Source: Piscinibacter defluvii
GTDB lineage: Bacteria; Pseudomonadota; Gammaproteobacteria; Burkholderiales; Burkholderiaceae_C
NCBI RefSeq assembly: GCF_004011805.1
Contig: NZ_RCHJ01000003.1
Span: 496,001 to 560,000, forward strand
DNA length: 64,000 nucleotides
Direction: 5' to 3'
Both the position numbers and the translations under genes were made by a program. The notes beneath the pieces are model-generated. The model made no database searches, was not told the DNA's origin, and saw only the letters and a program-made list of their open reading frames with translations. Every line of letters begins with the position of its first letter. Positions within the stretch are counted from its first letter, which is position 1. Shown in pieces: positions 50,412 to 59,157 of the stretch.

Positions 50412-52673
50412 GTGAGCACCACCCATACCCACGCAAATTCCGCTGCGGCCAGCGAGCCCGCCGACGCCTGCGGCGCCTGTCACGGGTCCTCCTGCGCCGC
50501 GCCGATACCGCTGGGCGCCGCCGCACCTGCCGGCTGGGCCCGGTTCCGCGTGCCGACGATGGACTGCGCCAGCGAGGAGTCGGAGATCCGGCGCGCGGTC
50601 GAGCACATCGCCGGCATTCGCGCGATGACTTTTCAGCTCGGGCAGCGCACGCTGGCCATCGACGCGCCGCTTGCGTCCGTTGAACAGGCCGTGGCTGCGA
50701 TCCGCAAGGCCGGCTTCGATCCGCAGCCGGTGTCGGAGAAGGGCGCTGGCTCGACCAGCGAAGCGGGAACCGAATCGGAGGACCATGACCACGGCGCCGG
50801 ATCGGGAGGGGCGTGGCGGCTCGGTGGTGCCCTGCTGCTGGCCCTGGGTGCGGAGGTGCTCGGCTTCTTCGCCCCGGACACGCAGGTCTGGAAAGCCGCG
50901 GGTCTCGCCGTGGCGGCCGCGGCCATCTGGCTGGCCGGATTCGACGTCTACAAGAAGGGCCTGACCGCGCTGCGCCATGGGCGGTTGAACATCAACGCCC
51001 TGATGACCGTGGCTGTCACGGGCGCGTTCGCCATTGGGCAGTGGCCAGAGGCCGCCATGGTGATGGCGCTCTACGCCATTGCGGAGGCGATCGAGGCGCG
51101 TGCTGTCGATCGCGCCCGCAACGCGATCAAGGGCTTGCTGGCCATGGCGCCCGAGGAAGCCTCGGTGCGGCAGGCCGACGGCAGCTGGGCGACCGTGCCG
51201 GTTGCATCCGTGGCGCTTGGCGCCGTCGCGCGGGTGCGGCCCGGCGAGCGCGTGCCGATGGACGGCGTGGTATCCGCGGGAAGTTCCAGCATCAACCAGG
51301 CGCCAGTCACCGGTGAGAGCATCCCGGTGGACAAGGCGGTCGGCGATCCGGTGTTCGCTGGCACGATCAACGAAACCGGCACCTTCGAGTTCGAGGTCAA
51401 CGCGCTGGCGTCGAACTCGACACTCGCGCGCATCATCCACGCCGTGGAGGAAGCGCAGGGCACGCGCGCGCCCACGCAGGGCTTCGTCGACCGCTTCGCT
51501 GCCGTGTACACGCCAGCGGTCTTCGTGATCGCGCTGGCCGTGGCGCTGCTCGGCCCCTGGCTGCTCGGCTGGACCTGGATGCAGGCGGTCTACAAGGCGC
51601 TGGTGCTGCTGGTCATCGCCTGCCCCTGCGCGCTGGTGATCTCGACCCCGGTGACGATCGTCAGCGGTCTGGCGGCCGCGGCGCGGCGCGGCATTCTGAT
51701 CAAGGGCGGGATCTACCTGGAGGAAGCACGCAAGCTCAAGGCCATCGCGCTGGACAAAACCGGCACGATCACCGAGGGCAAACCCAAGCTGGTGGCCTGG
51801 GAGGTGCTCGGTCCGGGGACCGATGCTGCCGCCGCCGAGCACATCGCCGCGGCGCTGGCAGGCCACTCCGACCATCCGGTCTCGCGTGCCATCGCTGCGG
51901 GCCTGCGGCCCAACAGCGTCGAAGCGAAGGACTTCAAGGCCATCGCCGGTCGCGGTGTCCAAGCCGACATCGGCGGCGCCGTCTATGTGCTGGGCAACCA
52001 TCGGCTGATCGAGGAGCGTGGCCAATGCTCCCCGGCGCTCGAGGCCACCTTGCGCACGCACGAGGAAGCGGGCCGTACGGTCAGCCTGCTTGCCTCCGAG
52101 GCGGGCCCAGTCGCCTTGTTCGCCGTCGCCGATACGATCAAGTCGTCGTCGCGCGAAGCGGTGGTATCGCTCAAGGCACTCGGCATCACGCCGGTGATGC
52201 TGACCGGAGACAACCAGGCCACGGCCACAGCCATCGCGCACGAGGCTGGCATCGATGAGGCGCAGGGGAACCTGCTGCCCGAGGACAAGCTCGAAGCGAT
52301 CAAGGCGCTGCAGGCAAAACATGGTCTGACCGCGATGACCGGCGATGGGATCAATGACGCGCCGGCGCTGGCTCAGGCCGACATCGGCGTGGCGATGGGC
52401 GCGGCCGGCACCGACACCGCGATGGAAGCGGCGGACGTGGTGGTGATGAACGACGATCTGCGCCGCATCGCCGAAACCGTGCGGCTGTCGCGGTCCACGC
52501 ATGCGGTGCTGTGGCAGAACATCACGCTGGCGCTGGGCATCAAGGCGGTGTTCCTGGTCATGGCGGTGTTCGGCAACGCCTCGATGTGGATGGCGGTATT
52601 CGCCGACATGGGGGCGAGCCTGCTGGTCGTGGTGAACGGCCTGCGGCTGTTGAGAAAAGGGGAGGGCAAGTGA
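50412..52673 (+). CDS. P1B-type heavy-metal ATPase (Pb/Cd/Zn exporter)
   Basis: 753 residues from GTG 50412 (GGA 8 bases upstream; the ATG at 50391 runs into a stop after seven codons). The His/Cys-rich N-terminal tail (THTHANS, CGACHGSSCAAP) precedes an HMA domain with MDCASEE, where Glu replaces the second Cys, as in many Pb/Cd/Zn pumps. The core has TGESIPV, the CPC membrane motif (VIACPCALVISTP), phosphorylation site DKTGTIT, HP motif (SDHPVSRAI) and TGDGINDAPALAQ. It exports divalent soft metals to the periplasm. First gene of an operon with DUF3703, lspA and Cu/disulfide genes. Confidence 0.93.
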   Translation: MSTTHTHANSAAASEPADACGACHGSSCAAPIPLGAAAPAGWARFRVPTMDCASEESEIRRAVEHIAGIRAMTFQLGQRTLAIDAPLASVEQAVAAIRKAGFDPQPVSEKGAGSTSEAGTESEDHDHGAGSGGAWRLGGALLLALGAEVLGFFAPDTQVWKAAGLAVAAAAIWLAGFDVYKKGLTALRHGRLNINALMTVAVTGAFAIGQWPEAAMVMALYAIAEAIEARAVDRARNAIKGLLAMAPEEASVRQADGSWATVPVASVALGAVARVRPGERVPMDGVVSAGSSSINQAPVTGESIPVDKAVGDPVFAGTINETGTFEFEVNALASNSTLARIIHAVEEAQGTRAPTQGFVDRFAAVYTPAVFVIALAVALLGPWLLGWTWMQAVYKALVLLVIACPCALVISTPVTIVSGLAAAARRGILIKGGIYLEEARKLKAIALDKTGTITEGKPKLVAWEVLGPGTDAAAAEHIAAALAGHSDHPVSRAIAAGLRPNSVEAKDFKAIAGRGVQADIGGAVYVLGNHRLIEERGQCSPALEATLRTHEEAGRTVSLLASEAGPVALFAVADTIKSSSREAVVSLKALGITPVMLTGDNQATATAIAHEAGIDEAQGNLLPEDKLEAIKALQAKHGLTAMTGDGINDAPALAQADIGVAMGAAGTDTAMEAADVVVMNDDLRRIAETVRLSRSTHAVLWQNITLALGIKAVFLVMAVFGNASMWMAVFADMGASLLVVVNGLRLLRKGEGK

Positions 52674-53032
52674 CGACAGCGACAGGATCACGGCGCATCG
52701 AGGCCTTCGAGGCCGCAATGACCGAGGCTGCCCGGCACCGGTCCGTCGGCGACCCCAGGAGCGCGTTCGCGGCCCTCGAGCGCGCGCATGTGCTTGGGCA
52801 AATCGACTTCGTGCCGCATGTGCGGGTGCACTGGCAGATGCTTCGGGCCGGCTGGGCGGCGGGCGACCGGCGCGAAGTGACGGGCCAGTTGATGCGCATC
52901 GCGTTGGTGCCGGTGGGCCATCTGGTCGGCCGCCTGCCGGTCGGCAACACCGGCGGTTCGAACGTCAGTGCGTTCAAGCCGATGGCAATCCCGCCCGATC
53001 TCGAGCGGCTGATCGCGGACCGCGACCGATGA
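52670..53032 (+). CDS. DUF3703 family protein
   Basis: 120 residues from GTG 52670, overlapping the ATPase stop (GTGA) with GGAGGG upstream. DUF3703 pattern: AFEAAMTEAARHRSVGDPRSAFAALERAHVLGQIDFVPHVRVHWQMLRAGWAAGDRREVTGQLMRIALVPVGHLVGRLPVGNTGGSNV. Members are commonly encoded next to Cd/Pb ATPases and lspA homologues in Proteobacteria. The His-rich centre may bind metal. Function not established. Confidence 0.85.
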   Translation: MTTATGSRRIEAFEAAMTEAARHRSVGDPRSAFAALERAHVLGQIDFVPHVRVHWQMLRAGWAAGDRREVTGQLMRIALVPVGHLVGRLPVGNTGGSNVSAFKPMAIPPDLERLIADRDR

Positions 53033-53580
53033 CGCCCGCATCCGTCGGCCTTGTCGAACCACGCGCGGCGGCCGCGGCGTCGCGGGGCCGCTGGTGGCTG
53101 CTGATGGGCGTCGCCGCCTTGCTCCTCGTGCTGGATCAGGGCATCAAGTGGGTGGTCGCCGCGAATCTGCCTCTGGGCGAAGGCATCACCGTCACCGCCT
53201 GGTTCAATCTTGTCCATGTCCTCAACCCCGGCGCGTCGTTCTCGTTCCTCGCCGACGCGGGCGGCTGGCAGCGCCACGCGCTCACCGCGGTCGGCCTGGC
53301 CGTCAGTGTTGCGCTCGCCGTGCTGCTGTGGCGCGGCGTTGGCAGCCGACTCGAAACGGCTGCCTATGTTGGTTTGATCGGTGGCGCGCTCGGCAATGTC
53401 GTCGACCGGCTGCGCATCGGCGCCGTGGTCGACTACCTCGACCTGCATTGGCGCGGCATGCACTGGCCCGCCTTCAATCTGGCGGACATCTTCATCGTCG
53501 GCAGCGCGGTGCTGCTCGTGCTGGCCTCGTTCCGGCCAAGGGCCGATTCGCGCGAAGCCGGCCGAGGAGGTGCGACGTGA
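53029..53580 (+). CDS. lspA: Signal peptidase II homologue of the metal operon
   Basis: 183 residues with four membrane helices. Catalytic Asp motifs of LspA are present: GNVVDRLRIGAVVDYLDLH and FNLADIFIVGSAVLL. The early DQGIKWVV and FNLVHVLNPGASFSFL blocks also fit. Metal-operon LspA copies (PbrB/PbrC-linked in Cupriavidus) process lipoproteins of resistance systems. No lipoprotein gene lies in this operon, so its substrate is elsewhere. ATGA overlap with DUF3703. Confidence 0.9.
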   Translation: MTPASVGLVEPRAAAAASRGRWWLLMGVAALLLVLDQGIKWVVAANLPLGEGITVTAWFNLVHVLNPGASFSFLADAGGWQRHALTAVGLAVSVALAVLLWRGVGSRLETAAYVGLIGGALGNVVDRLRIGAVVDYLDLHWRGMHWPAFNLADIFIVGSAVLLVLASFRPRADSREAGRGGAT

Positions 53581-53623
53581 GTCCGCAAGCGCCAGCAACC
53601 GATCCCGGGGCGAGAATGTCGAG

Positions 53624-54085
53624 ATGAGCCTTCTTCTTCCAAAGCGTGTGTTGTCCCGCTGTCTCGCCGCGCTGCTGGCCGTGGGCGCGGCGTCGGTGGT
53701 GCATGCGCAGGTGACCGTCGATGGCGCCTGGGCGCGCGCCACCGTGCCGAACCAGTCGGCCACCGGCGCCTTCATGCGGTTGACCGCCCAGAAGGACGTC
53801 GTGCTGACGGGCGCCAGTTCGCCGGCCGCCGACATCGTCGAAGTGCACGAGATGTGGCTGGACAAGGACATCATGCGGATGCGGCCCGCCGACCGCGTGC
53901 CTTTGAAGGCCGGCCAGACCATCGAGCTGAAGTCGGGTGGCCTGCACGTCATGATGATGGACCTGAAGAAGCAGCTCAAGGCGGGCGAGCGCGTGCCCCT
54001 GACGCTCTCGTTCACCGCGGCCGACGGCAGCGTGTCGAAGGTCGAGGTGAACGCGACGGCTGGCTTCGCGCCACCGGCACGATGA
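53624..54085 (+). CDS. PCu(A)C-family periplasmic copper chaperone
   Basis: 153 residues, signal peptide ending VVHAQVT. The copper site HxM-type motif is present: VEVHEMWLDKDIMRMRP and, 21 residues later, GGLHVMMMDL, supplying the His and Met ligands for Cu(I). It delivers or buffers copper in the periplasm, often for cytochrome oxidase assembly. Start ATG 53624 is 43 bases after lspA. Presence in a Pb/Cd ATPase operon is unusual. Confidence 0.88.
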   Translation: MSLLLPKRVLSRCLAALLAVGAASVVHAQVTVDGAWARATVPNQSATGAFMRLTAQKDVVLTGASSPAADIVEVHEMWLDKDIMRMRPADRVPLKAGQTIELKSGGLHVMMMDLKKQLKAGERVPLTLSFTAADGSVSKVEVNATAGFAPPAR

Positions 54086-54540
54086 GCGAAGAACAGCCGG
54101 TTGCCCGGCATGGCAACAGCCGAAACGCCACGTTCTGGACGCCGCTGTTCCTGGCCTGGCTGCTGGCGCTTCTGGCCACGGCCGGCGCGTTGTTCCTGGG
54201 CGAGGTGATGGGCAAGACGCCGTGCGTGCTGTGCTGGTACCAGCGCATCGCGATGTTCCCGCTGGTGCTGGTGCTCGGCATGGGCCTGTTCGCGTCGGAT
54301 GCGCGCAGCGTTCGCTACGCGCTGCCGCTGGCCGGCGTGGGATGGGGGATCGCCGCCTACCACCTGCTGGTCTTCTGGGGCGTGGTGTCCGAGGGGCTGG
54401 TGCCGTGCGGCAAGGGATCGTCCTGCGCCGACGCCGACGTCCAGGTGGCCGGCGTGGTCCCGATTCCTTTGCTTTCGCTCGCGGCGTTCACGGGAATCGG
54501 GGTTGCGTTGTGGGTGGCAAGAAGAAGGGCAAGAACATGA
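54082..54540 (+). CDS. dsbB: DsbB-family disulfide-generating membrane protein
   Basis: 152 residues with four membrane helices. The first periplasmic loop holds the quinone-coupled active site TPCVLCWYQRIAMFPL; the second has the Cys pair VPCGKGSSCADADV. It should re-oxidise the DsbA-like protein encoded next. Its ATG overlaps the stop of the copper chaperone (ATGA) and its own stop overlaps the dsbA-like gene. Confidence 0.9.
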   Translation: MSEEQPVARHGNSRNATFWTPLFLAWLLALLATAGALFLGEVMGKTPCVLCWYQRIAMFPLVLVLGMGLFASDARSVRYALPLAGVGWGIAAYHLLVFWGVVSEGLVPCGKGSSCADADVQVAGVVPIPLLSLAAFTGIGVALWVARRRART

Positions 54541-55193
54541 GCAGGAAGTGGATCGTGCTGGGCACCGTCGCGGCGGTGGTTCTGGCTTTCGTGGCCGGCG
54601 TCGTGGTCTTCACGAACCGCTCGAACCAAGAAGTGAAGCAGGCGGCGCAGGCGAACAGCGATGCGCTGGTCAGGCCGCACTCGCCGATCTTCGGCAATCC
54701 GGCGGCGAAGGTGACGATCGTCGAGTTCTTCGATCCGTCCTGCGAGACCTGCCGGGCCCTCTATCCGATCGTCAAGCAGATGGTCAACGCGAGCTTCGGC
54801 CAGGTCAGGCTGGTGGTGCGCTATGCGCCGCTGCACCACGGGTCGGACACGGCAGTCAAGATCCTCGAAGCGGCGCGGCAGCAGGGCAAGTACTGGGAGG
54901 CGCTCGAGCGCGCCCTGGCTGCACAGCCGCAGTGGGCTGCGCACGATCGCCCGCAGCCGCAGATGATCTGGAACCTCATCGGTGACATCGGGCTCGACAT
55001 CGTGAAGGCGAGGGCGGATGCCGACGGCCCGGCCGTCGCCCAGGTGCTGCGGCAGGACATTGCCGACATGCAGGCCCTGAAGGTCGACCGGACGCCAGGC
55101 TTCTTCGTCAACGGCACACCGCTGCGTGAGTTCGGCGAGGCGCAGTTGAAGGCGCTCGTCGAGCAGGAGCTCAAGAAGGCTGGTACGCCCTGA
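54537..55193 (+). CDS. DsbA-like thiol oxidoreductase, membrane anchored
   Basis: 218 residues: one N-terminal helix (WIVLGTVAAVVLAFVAGVVVF) and a thioredoxin/DsbA fold (DSBA_4/BdbD-like) with active site EFFDPSCETCRALYP and cis-Pro VDRTPGFFVNG. It works with the preceding DsbB to form disulfides in periplasmic proteins. Coupled by ATGA. Last gene of the operon that begins at the metal ATPase. Confidence 0.9.
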   Translation: MSRKWIVLGTVAAVVLAFVAGVVVFTNRSNQEVKQAAQANSDALVRPHSPIFGNPAAKVTIVEFFDPSCETCRALYPIVKQMVNASFGQVRLVVRYAPLHHGSDTAVKILEAARQQGKYWEALERALAAQPQWAAHDRPQPQMIWNLIGDIGLDIVKARADADGPAVAQVLRQDIADMQALKVDRTPGFFVNGTPLREFGEAQLKALVEQELKKAGTP

Positions 55194-55212
55194 ACAACCG
55201 GCGGTTCAAGGG
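55188..55212. terminator. Possible bidirectional terminator between convergent genes
   Basis: CCC-TGAAC and GTTCA-A-GGG arms around AACCGGCG form a bulged stem between the stop of the DsbA-like gene (55193) and the stop of the convergent gene at 55206. No U-tract on either strand, so confidence is low. Confidence 0.3.
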
Positions 55213-55589
55213 GTGAGCCGCACCCGGATGTTCACGGGCTCGCCACCGGGGTTGGACCACAACCAGCAGTAGTCATGGCTTGCGCTCGGCGCGAGGCGGC
55301 CCCTTGCCGCCATGATCGCCGAGAGGCTTTCCGGGTACTTCACCGCGCCGCCCTCGTGGAAGTGGGTGTTGAATGCGACGGGTGCTTCGGATTCGAAGGC
55401 CCAGTCGAGCGCTCGTCCGGGCTGCAGCCTGGTGCACAGTTCGACGAACTCGCCCGGTGGCGCCGTCAACTGGCGGACCAGAGGGCGGTCGTTCGGCAGT
55501 GTCACTTCCACGAGCTGGCGCTGCGCCGGACTGGCCTCCGCCATGCACGCAAGAATGGCGACGGAGAGCAGGCGCGCTGAGCACGGCAT
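55206..55589 (-). CDS. Hypothetical secreted protein, 127 residues
   Basis: ATG 55589 has GGAG 7 bases upstream. Signal peptide ends near ASPAQ. The mature domain is beta-rich with one Cys near each half (VELCTRL, HDYCWLW), a strand FNTHFHEGGAVKYP with two His, and the end NPGGEPVNIRVRLTP. It recalls small cupredoxin-like or COG3794-type periplasmic proteins. The two His, Cys and a Trp could bind copper, but no family is assigned. It is 77 bases downstream of the sensor kinase gene. Confidence 0.6.
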   Translation of the reverse strand: MPCSARLLSVAILACMAEASPAQRQLVEVTLPNDRPLVRQLTAPPGEFVELCTRLQPGRALDWAFESEAPVAFNTHFHEGGAVKYPESLSAIMAARGRLAPSASHDYCWLWSNPGGEPVNIRVRLTP

Positions 55590-55666
55590 TGCAGACTCCT
55601 CAACTCCGGCCCGTCCGATTTGGCGGCCGCGCATCGGCACTTGGATGCCGGATCGGGCCGCAGCGT

Positions 55667-57067
55667 TCAATGCCCCGGAAAGACGGTTCTTGCTGTGGAG
55701 GAGGTGGCCGGCGCCGACAAGCCGGTCTCGTCGGTCGCCGCGCCCCGCAAGCTCATGCCGATCGCCGAAATCCCGCCCGACGACTTTGCCAAGGGCCGCC
55801 CTCCGTGCATGCGCGCGATGGCCGCAACGATGGACAGTCCGAGCCCGTGGTTGCGATCGGCGTCGCTGCGCGAGGCATCGCCGCGGTAGAAGCGGTCGAA
55901 CAGGCGCGGAAGATCGTCGGGCCCGATGGTGACGCCGCGATTCACCACCTTCAACCGCACCTCGCCGGCCGCTTCAGCAGTGATCTCCACGCGCACGGTC
56001 GACCCGCGCTGCGCATATCGCGTGGCATTGCCGATCAGATTGGACAGGGCGCGCTGCAGCAGCGGGGTGTCGAAGCTGCCCTCGGCATCGCCGACGATCT
56101 CCAGCGCCAGGCCGGCATCGACAAGTGCCGCCTCATGGTAGTTGCACACCTGCCGCGCCAACGCGGCGAGGCTCGGAGTCGGGACGCGTCGCGCTGAGGC
56201 GCCGCGATCGGCCTGCGACAGGAACAGCATGTCGTGCACGATGCTGGCGACGCGCTGCAGTTCCTCCAGGTTCGAGCCGAGCACCTCGCGCAGTTCGTCA
56301 GCGTCACGGGCTTTGCGCAATGCGAGCTCGGTGCTGCCGATCAGCGTCGCCAGCGGCGTGCACAGTTCGTGGGCCACGTCTGCGTTGAAGCCTTCCAGCT
56401 GAGCGTAGGCCAGCTCCAGCCGGCCGAGCAACTCGTTGAACTGCGCGATCAGCGGCTCGAGTTCCTCCGGCTGCGCGGAGCCGTCCAGCCGGCGATGCAG
56501 GGTATCGGCCGCGAGTTGCCGGGTCTGGTTCACCAGATCGCGCAGCGGGCGCAGGCCAAGGCGCACGAGCACGAAGCCGCCGGCCGACACGAGCAGCGCG
56601 CCGGCGAGCGCGGCCACCGCGAGCGTGAGTCCGATGCGGCGCAGCAGCGCGGCATCTTCCCGGATGTCCAGTGCCAGGACGGCATCGAGCGAGCCTTGCT
56701 CGGGCGCCGGCGCAGGCAGTGCGAACCGTGCGACGCGCACGTCGCCCGTCGGTGTTGGCGAGGAGCGCCGATAGAACTCCGATCCGTCGGCGGCGCGCGT
56801 CAGCGCCAAAGCCATGTCGGGATGGCCGATGAAGAAGTCGTCGAGCTTGTGCTTCAGCGTCGCCACGTCACCGTCGTGCGACGACTCCGCGAGCAGGTGG
56901 CGAAGCTGCACCTGCTTCTGCACCAGTTCCTCCGACTGGCGGGCCTGGAAGCCCAGATGCGTGGCGCCGTAGACCGCCGCACACACCACGACAAGGCCGG
57001 CCAGGCTCTGCAGAGCCAGCCAGTACGACAGCCGGCGGCCGAGCGACCCGATGCGGCTGCGGCTCAT
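55667..57067 (-). CDS. Heavy-metal sensor histidine kinase (CusS/CopS/IrlS type)
   Basis: 466 residues: membrane helices at about 15-37 and 170-195 flanking a periplasmic sensor domain ([15 protein letters not shown] ... DGSEFYRR), HAMP ([17 protein letters not shown]), HisKA with the phosphoacceptor in [24 protein letters not shown], and a HATPase with [35 protein letters not shown] and [17 protein letters not shown]. The usual HELRTPL is HELCTPL here. ATG 57067 overlaps the regulator stop by 4 bases. It likely senses periplasmic Cu or another metal and controls nearby efflux genes. Confidence 0.9.
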   Translation of the reverse strand: MSRSRIGSLGRRLSYWLALQSLAGLVVVCAAVYGATHLGFQARQSEELVQKQVQLRHLLAESSHDGDVATLKHKLDDFFIGHPDMALALTRAADGSEFYRRSSPTPTGDVRVARFALPAPAPEQGSLDAVLALDIREDAALLRRIGLTLAVAALAGALLVSAGGFVLVRLGLRPLRDLVNQTRQLAADTLHRRLDGSAQPEELEPLIAQFNELLGRLELAYAQLEGFNADVAHELCTPLATLIGSTELALRKARDADELREVLGSNLEELQRVASIVHDMLFLSQADRGASARRVPTPSLAALARQVCNYHEAALVDAGLALEIVGDAEGSFDTPLLQRALSNLIGNATRYAQRGSTVRVEITAEAAGEVRLKVVNRGVTIGPDDLPRLFDRFYRGDASRSDADRNHGLGLSIVAAIARMHGGRPLAKSSGGISAIGMSLRGAATDETGLSAPATSSTARTVFPGH

Positions 57068-57750
57068 TCGTCGCGCGACTCCAGCACGTAGCCCATGCCG
57101 CGCACGGTGTGCAGCAAGGTGCGCTCGAAGGGCGCATCGAGCTTGTTGCGCAGGCGGCGAATGGCGACGTCGATGACGTTCGTCGCGCTGTCGAAGTTCA
57201 TGTCCCACACCTGCTCGGCGATCTCGGTGCGTGACAGCACCTCGCCTTGCCGGCGCACGAAAAGCGCGAGTAGTCCGAACTCTTGCGCGGTGAGCTCGAG
57301 TCGGCGGCCGGCGCGAACCGCCTTGCGGCGGATCAGGTCGATCTCGAGATCTGCCAGCCCGAGCACGGTCGCGCCGTCGTTGGCGCGGGCAGGGCGTGCG
57401 CGGCGCAGCAGCACCTGGATGCGCGCCAGCAGTTCGGAGAAGGCGAAGGGCTTGACCAGGTAGTCGTCGGCGCCGCTCTGCAGCCCGCGCACCCGGTCTT
57501 CGACACGCACACGGGCGGTCAGCATCAGCACAGGCGTCTGCTTGCTCTGGCGCAACGCCGCGAGCAGGCCCAGGCCATCGATGCCCGGCAGCATGCCGTC
57601 GAGCACGATCAGTTCGTAGTCGGACTCCATCGCGAGGTGCAGGCCATCGACACCGTTGTGGGCGAGGTCCACCACGAAGCCTTCCTCGGTCAGTCCCTTG
57701 CGCAGGTACTCGGCCAGCTTGACCTCGTCGTCGATCACCAGCAGCTTCAT
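57064..57750 (-). CDS. OmpR/PhoB-family response regulator (CusR/CopR/IrlR type)
   Basis: 228 residues. Receiver domain with acidic pair [11 protein letters not shown], phosphoacceptor Asp in [13 protein letters not shown] and Lys in [17 protein letters not shown]. The C-terminal winged helix ([55 protein letters not shown]) is the heavy-metal-regulator group pattern. Divergent from the DUF4148 gene; a direct repeat in between is a possible binding site. Confidence 0.92.
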   Translation of the reverse strand: MKLLVIDDEVKLAEYLRKGLTEEGFVVDLAHNGVDGLHLAMESDYELIVLDGMLPGIDGLGLLAALRQSKQTPVLMLTARVRVEDRVRGLQSGADDYLVKPFAFSELLARIQVLLRRARPARANDGATVLGLADLEIDLIRRKAVRAGRRLELTAQEFGLLALFVRRQGEVLSRTEIAEQVWDMNFDSATNVIDVAIRRLRNKLDAPFERTLLHTVRGMGYVLESRDE

Positions 57751-57784
57751 GCGCGCAGGACCGTGATGCGGCTATGTGGCCAGC

Positions 57785-57798
57785 CTGTCCAAACTGTC
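57785..57798. promoter_or_regulatory. Direct repeat CTGTC-N4-CTGTC, possible response-regulator box
   Basis: Two CTGTC units 9 bases apart, 35 bases upstream of the response regulator start and 110 bases before the DUF4148 gene. OmpR-type regulators bind direct repeats about 10-11 bases apart, so this is only suggestive. Confidence 0.3.
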
Positions 57799-57907
57799 AT
57801 CGCTTCGACCCGTTTCTGTTGGTGCGCGGTTTCTAGATTGGCGGTCATGCCGTCAGGCATCCCGCGGCAGGTTGCTTGCGGGAACCCCCAGCCAAGGAAT
57901 AGACACC

Positions 57908-58246
57908 ATGCGCTTCGACAAGTTCGCCCTCGCCACCGTCGCCGCCATCTCCACCCTCTCGTTGCCCGGTCTGTCGCAGGCCGCGTCGATCTATCACGCC
58001 GCCGGCGGCGAGGCGGGGTTCACGTACCACCCGGATCACGCCACGAACGGCAAGGCACGCGCCGAGGTGCTGGCCGAACTCGAGGCCGCGCGCAAGGACG
58101 GCACGCTGGCGCTGATCCAGCGCGGTGCGCCCCTGCCGATCAAGAATGCCGGCCCGGCCAAGACGCGCCAACAGGTCATCGACGAGATGCGCAACGAGTC
58201 GCCCGAACAGCGTCGGGCGCGCATGGAGCTGACGGCCGGCGGCTGA
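57908..58246 (+). CDS. DUF4148 secreted protein
   Basis: 112 residues, signal peptide ending LSQAASI. DUF4148 traits: GEAGFTYHPDHATNGKARAEVLAELEAARKDGTL and the end QVIDEMRNESPEQRRARMELTAGG. These short Burkholderiales-specific periplasmic proteins are often next to metal two-component systems and are induced by metals; function unknown. Divergent from the response regulator. Confidence 0.85.
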   Translation: MRFDKFALATVAAISTLSLPGLSQAASIYHAAGGEAGFTYHPDHATNGKARAEVLAELEAARKDGTLALIQRGAPLPIKNAGPAKTRQQVIDEMRNESPEQRRARMELTAGG

Positions 58247-58256
58247 GCATCGGGCC

Positions 58257-58505
58257 TCATTCGTGGCGGCGTGGAGGGCTCTTGGCGGAGCCGCCTCGCC
58301 GCTTGCGCTTCGCGGCGCTCTGGTTCTTCGCGAGTCGCCGTTCCAGGCGCTGGCTGTAGCTGCGCTCGGGCTCGGGGACCGGGGGCGGATGGCGCTTGCG
58401 CCAGTACCGGTAGGCAAACCACGCAACGACACCGGCGACGAGAAAACCCAGCCACAGCCAGGCGATCGTCTGGGCCAGATCGGTGTCGAGATACTTTCGG
58501 CCCAT
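58257..58505 (-). CDS. Small membrane protein, 82 residues
   Basis: One hydrophobic helix (TIAWLWLGFLVAGVVAWFAYRYW) followed by a strongly basic cytoplasmic tail (RKRHPPP ... KRKRRGGSAKSPPRRHE). ATG 58505. No family recognised. Convergent with the DUF4148 gene, 10 bases between stops. Function unknown. Confidence 0.5.
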   Translation of the reverse strand: MGRKYLDTDLAQTIAWLWLGFLVAGVVAWFAYRYWRKRHPPPVPEPERSYSQRLERRLAKNQSAAKRKRRGGSAKSPPRRHE

Positions 58506-58574
58506 GCCAAGTCCTCGAACGGGAATCGAAGGGATTGCGGGAACGCAACCGACAGCCGCCCGACGCGCCGTTCC

Positions 58575-59123
58575 TCATCCGATATCGGCCACGAGCCGCA
58601 GCGGCGTCGCGCGTTGGCGGGACTCCGCGGCATCGCCGCGTTCAAGTCGATAGTCGCTGCCCCACACCCAGACGCTGCCGATCACCTCGACAAAGACCAC
58701 TTCCCCCGCGGCGCCGGCGATGTCCAGAGTGGCAGAACCCTCCGGCCACGTGACGGCGAGGCGGTGACTGCCCGCAGACAGGCGCCAGCGCGCGAAGGAC
58801 TCCGGCACCGTATCGACGGACGAAGCGCCATCGCTGCTGACCCGCACGACGTTCTTGGAATCGCCCCAGCGTTTGCGAACCAGGTAGACCGTCAGCTTGC
58901 CGGGTGCGGGTTCAAAGCGTTTCGCATCGGCCTCGATCGATTCCGAAGGGATAGCCGATGGTGTGCAGGTGAGCGTCGGGCGGTAACTCTTGCCGATGCG
59001 GAAGCAGTAGGTGCCGTCGGCGTTCGCGGGCCGCACCGGCTTGGTCATGCAGCCTGCCGTCAGCAACGCGGAGCCGCCCACGGCGAAGAGCAGGGCGCGT
59101 CTGCGTACGAGATTCATGGTCAT
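58575..59123 (-). CDS. Lipoprotein, DUF2846-like, paralogue 1
   Basis: 182 residues. A Tat-like or basic start (LVRRRALLFAVGGSALLTAGCMT) ends in a lipobox. The mature part has YCFRIGKSYRPTLTCTP, SIEADAKRFEPAPGKLTVYLVRKRWGDSKN, and RWRLSAGSHRLAVTWPEG, matching its neighbour at 59158 block by block and recalling DUF2846 surface lipoproteins. Start at ATG 59123 or 59117. Function unknown. Confidence 0.65.
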   Translation of the reverse strand: MTMNLVRRRALLFAVGGSALLTAGCMTKPVRPANADGTYCFRIGKSYRPTLTCTPSAIPSESIEADAKRFEPAPGKLTVYLVRKRWGDSKNVVRVSSDGASSVDTVPESFARWRLSAGSHRLAVTWPEGSATLDIAGAAGEVVFVEVIGSVWVWGSDYRLERGDAAESRQRATPLRLVADIG

Positions 59124-59157
59124 ATCCCATTCGGTTCAGTTGAGTCCGGTCGCCGTG

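Noticed and set aside
50397-52718. Minus-strand frame of 773 codons opposite the metal ATPase
   Set aside because: Shadow of the P-type ATPase, which has all catalytic motifs.
53381-53623. Longer start for the PCu(A)C gene inside lspA
   Set aside because: The upstream in-frame sequence is the lspA shadow; the signal peptide begins at ATG 53624.
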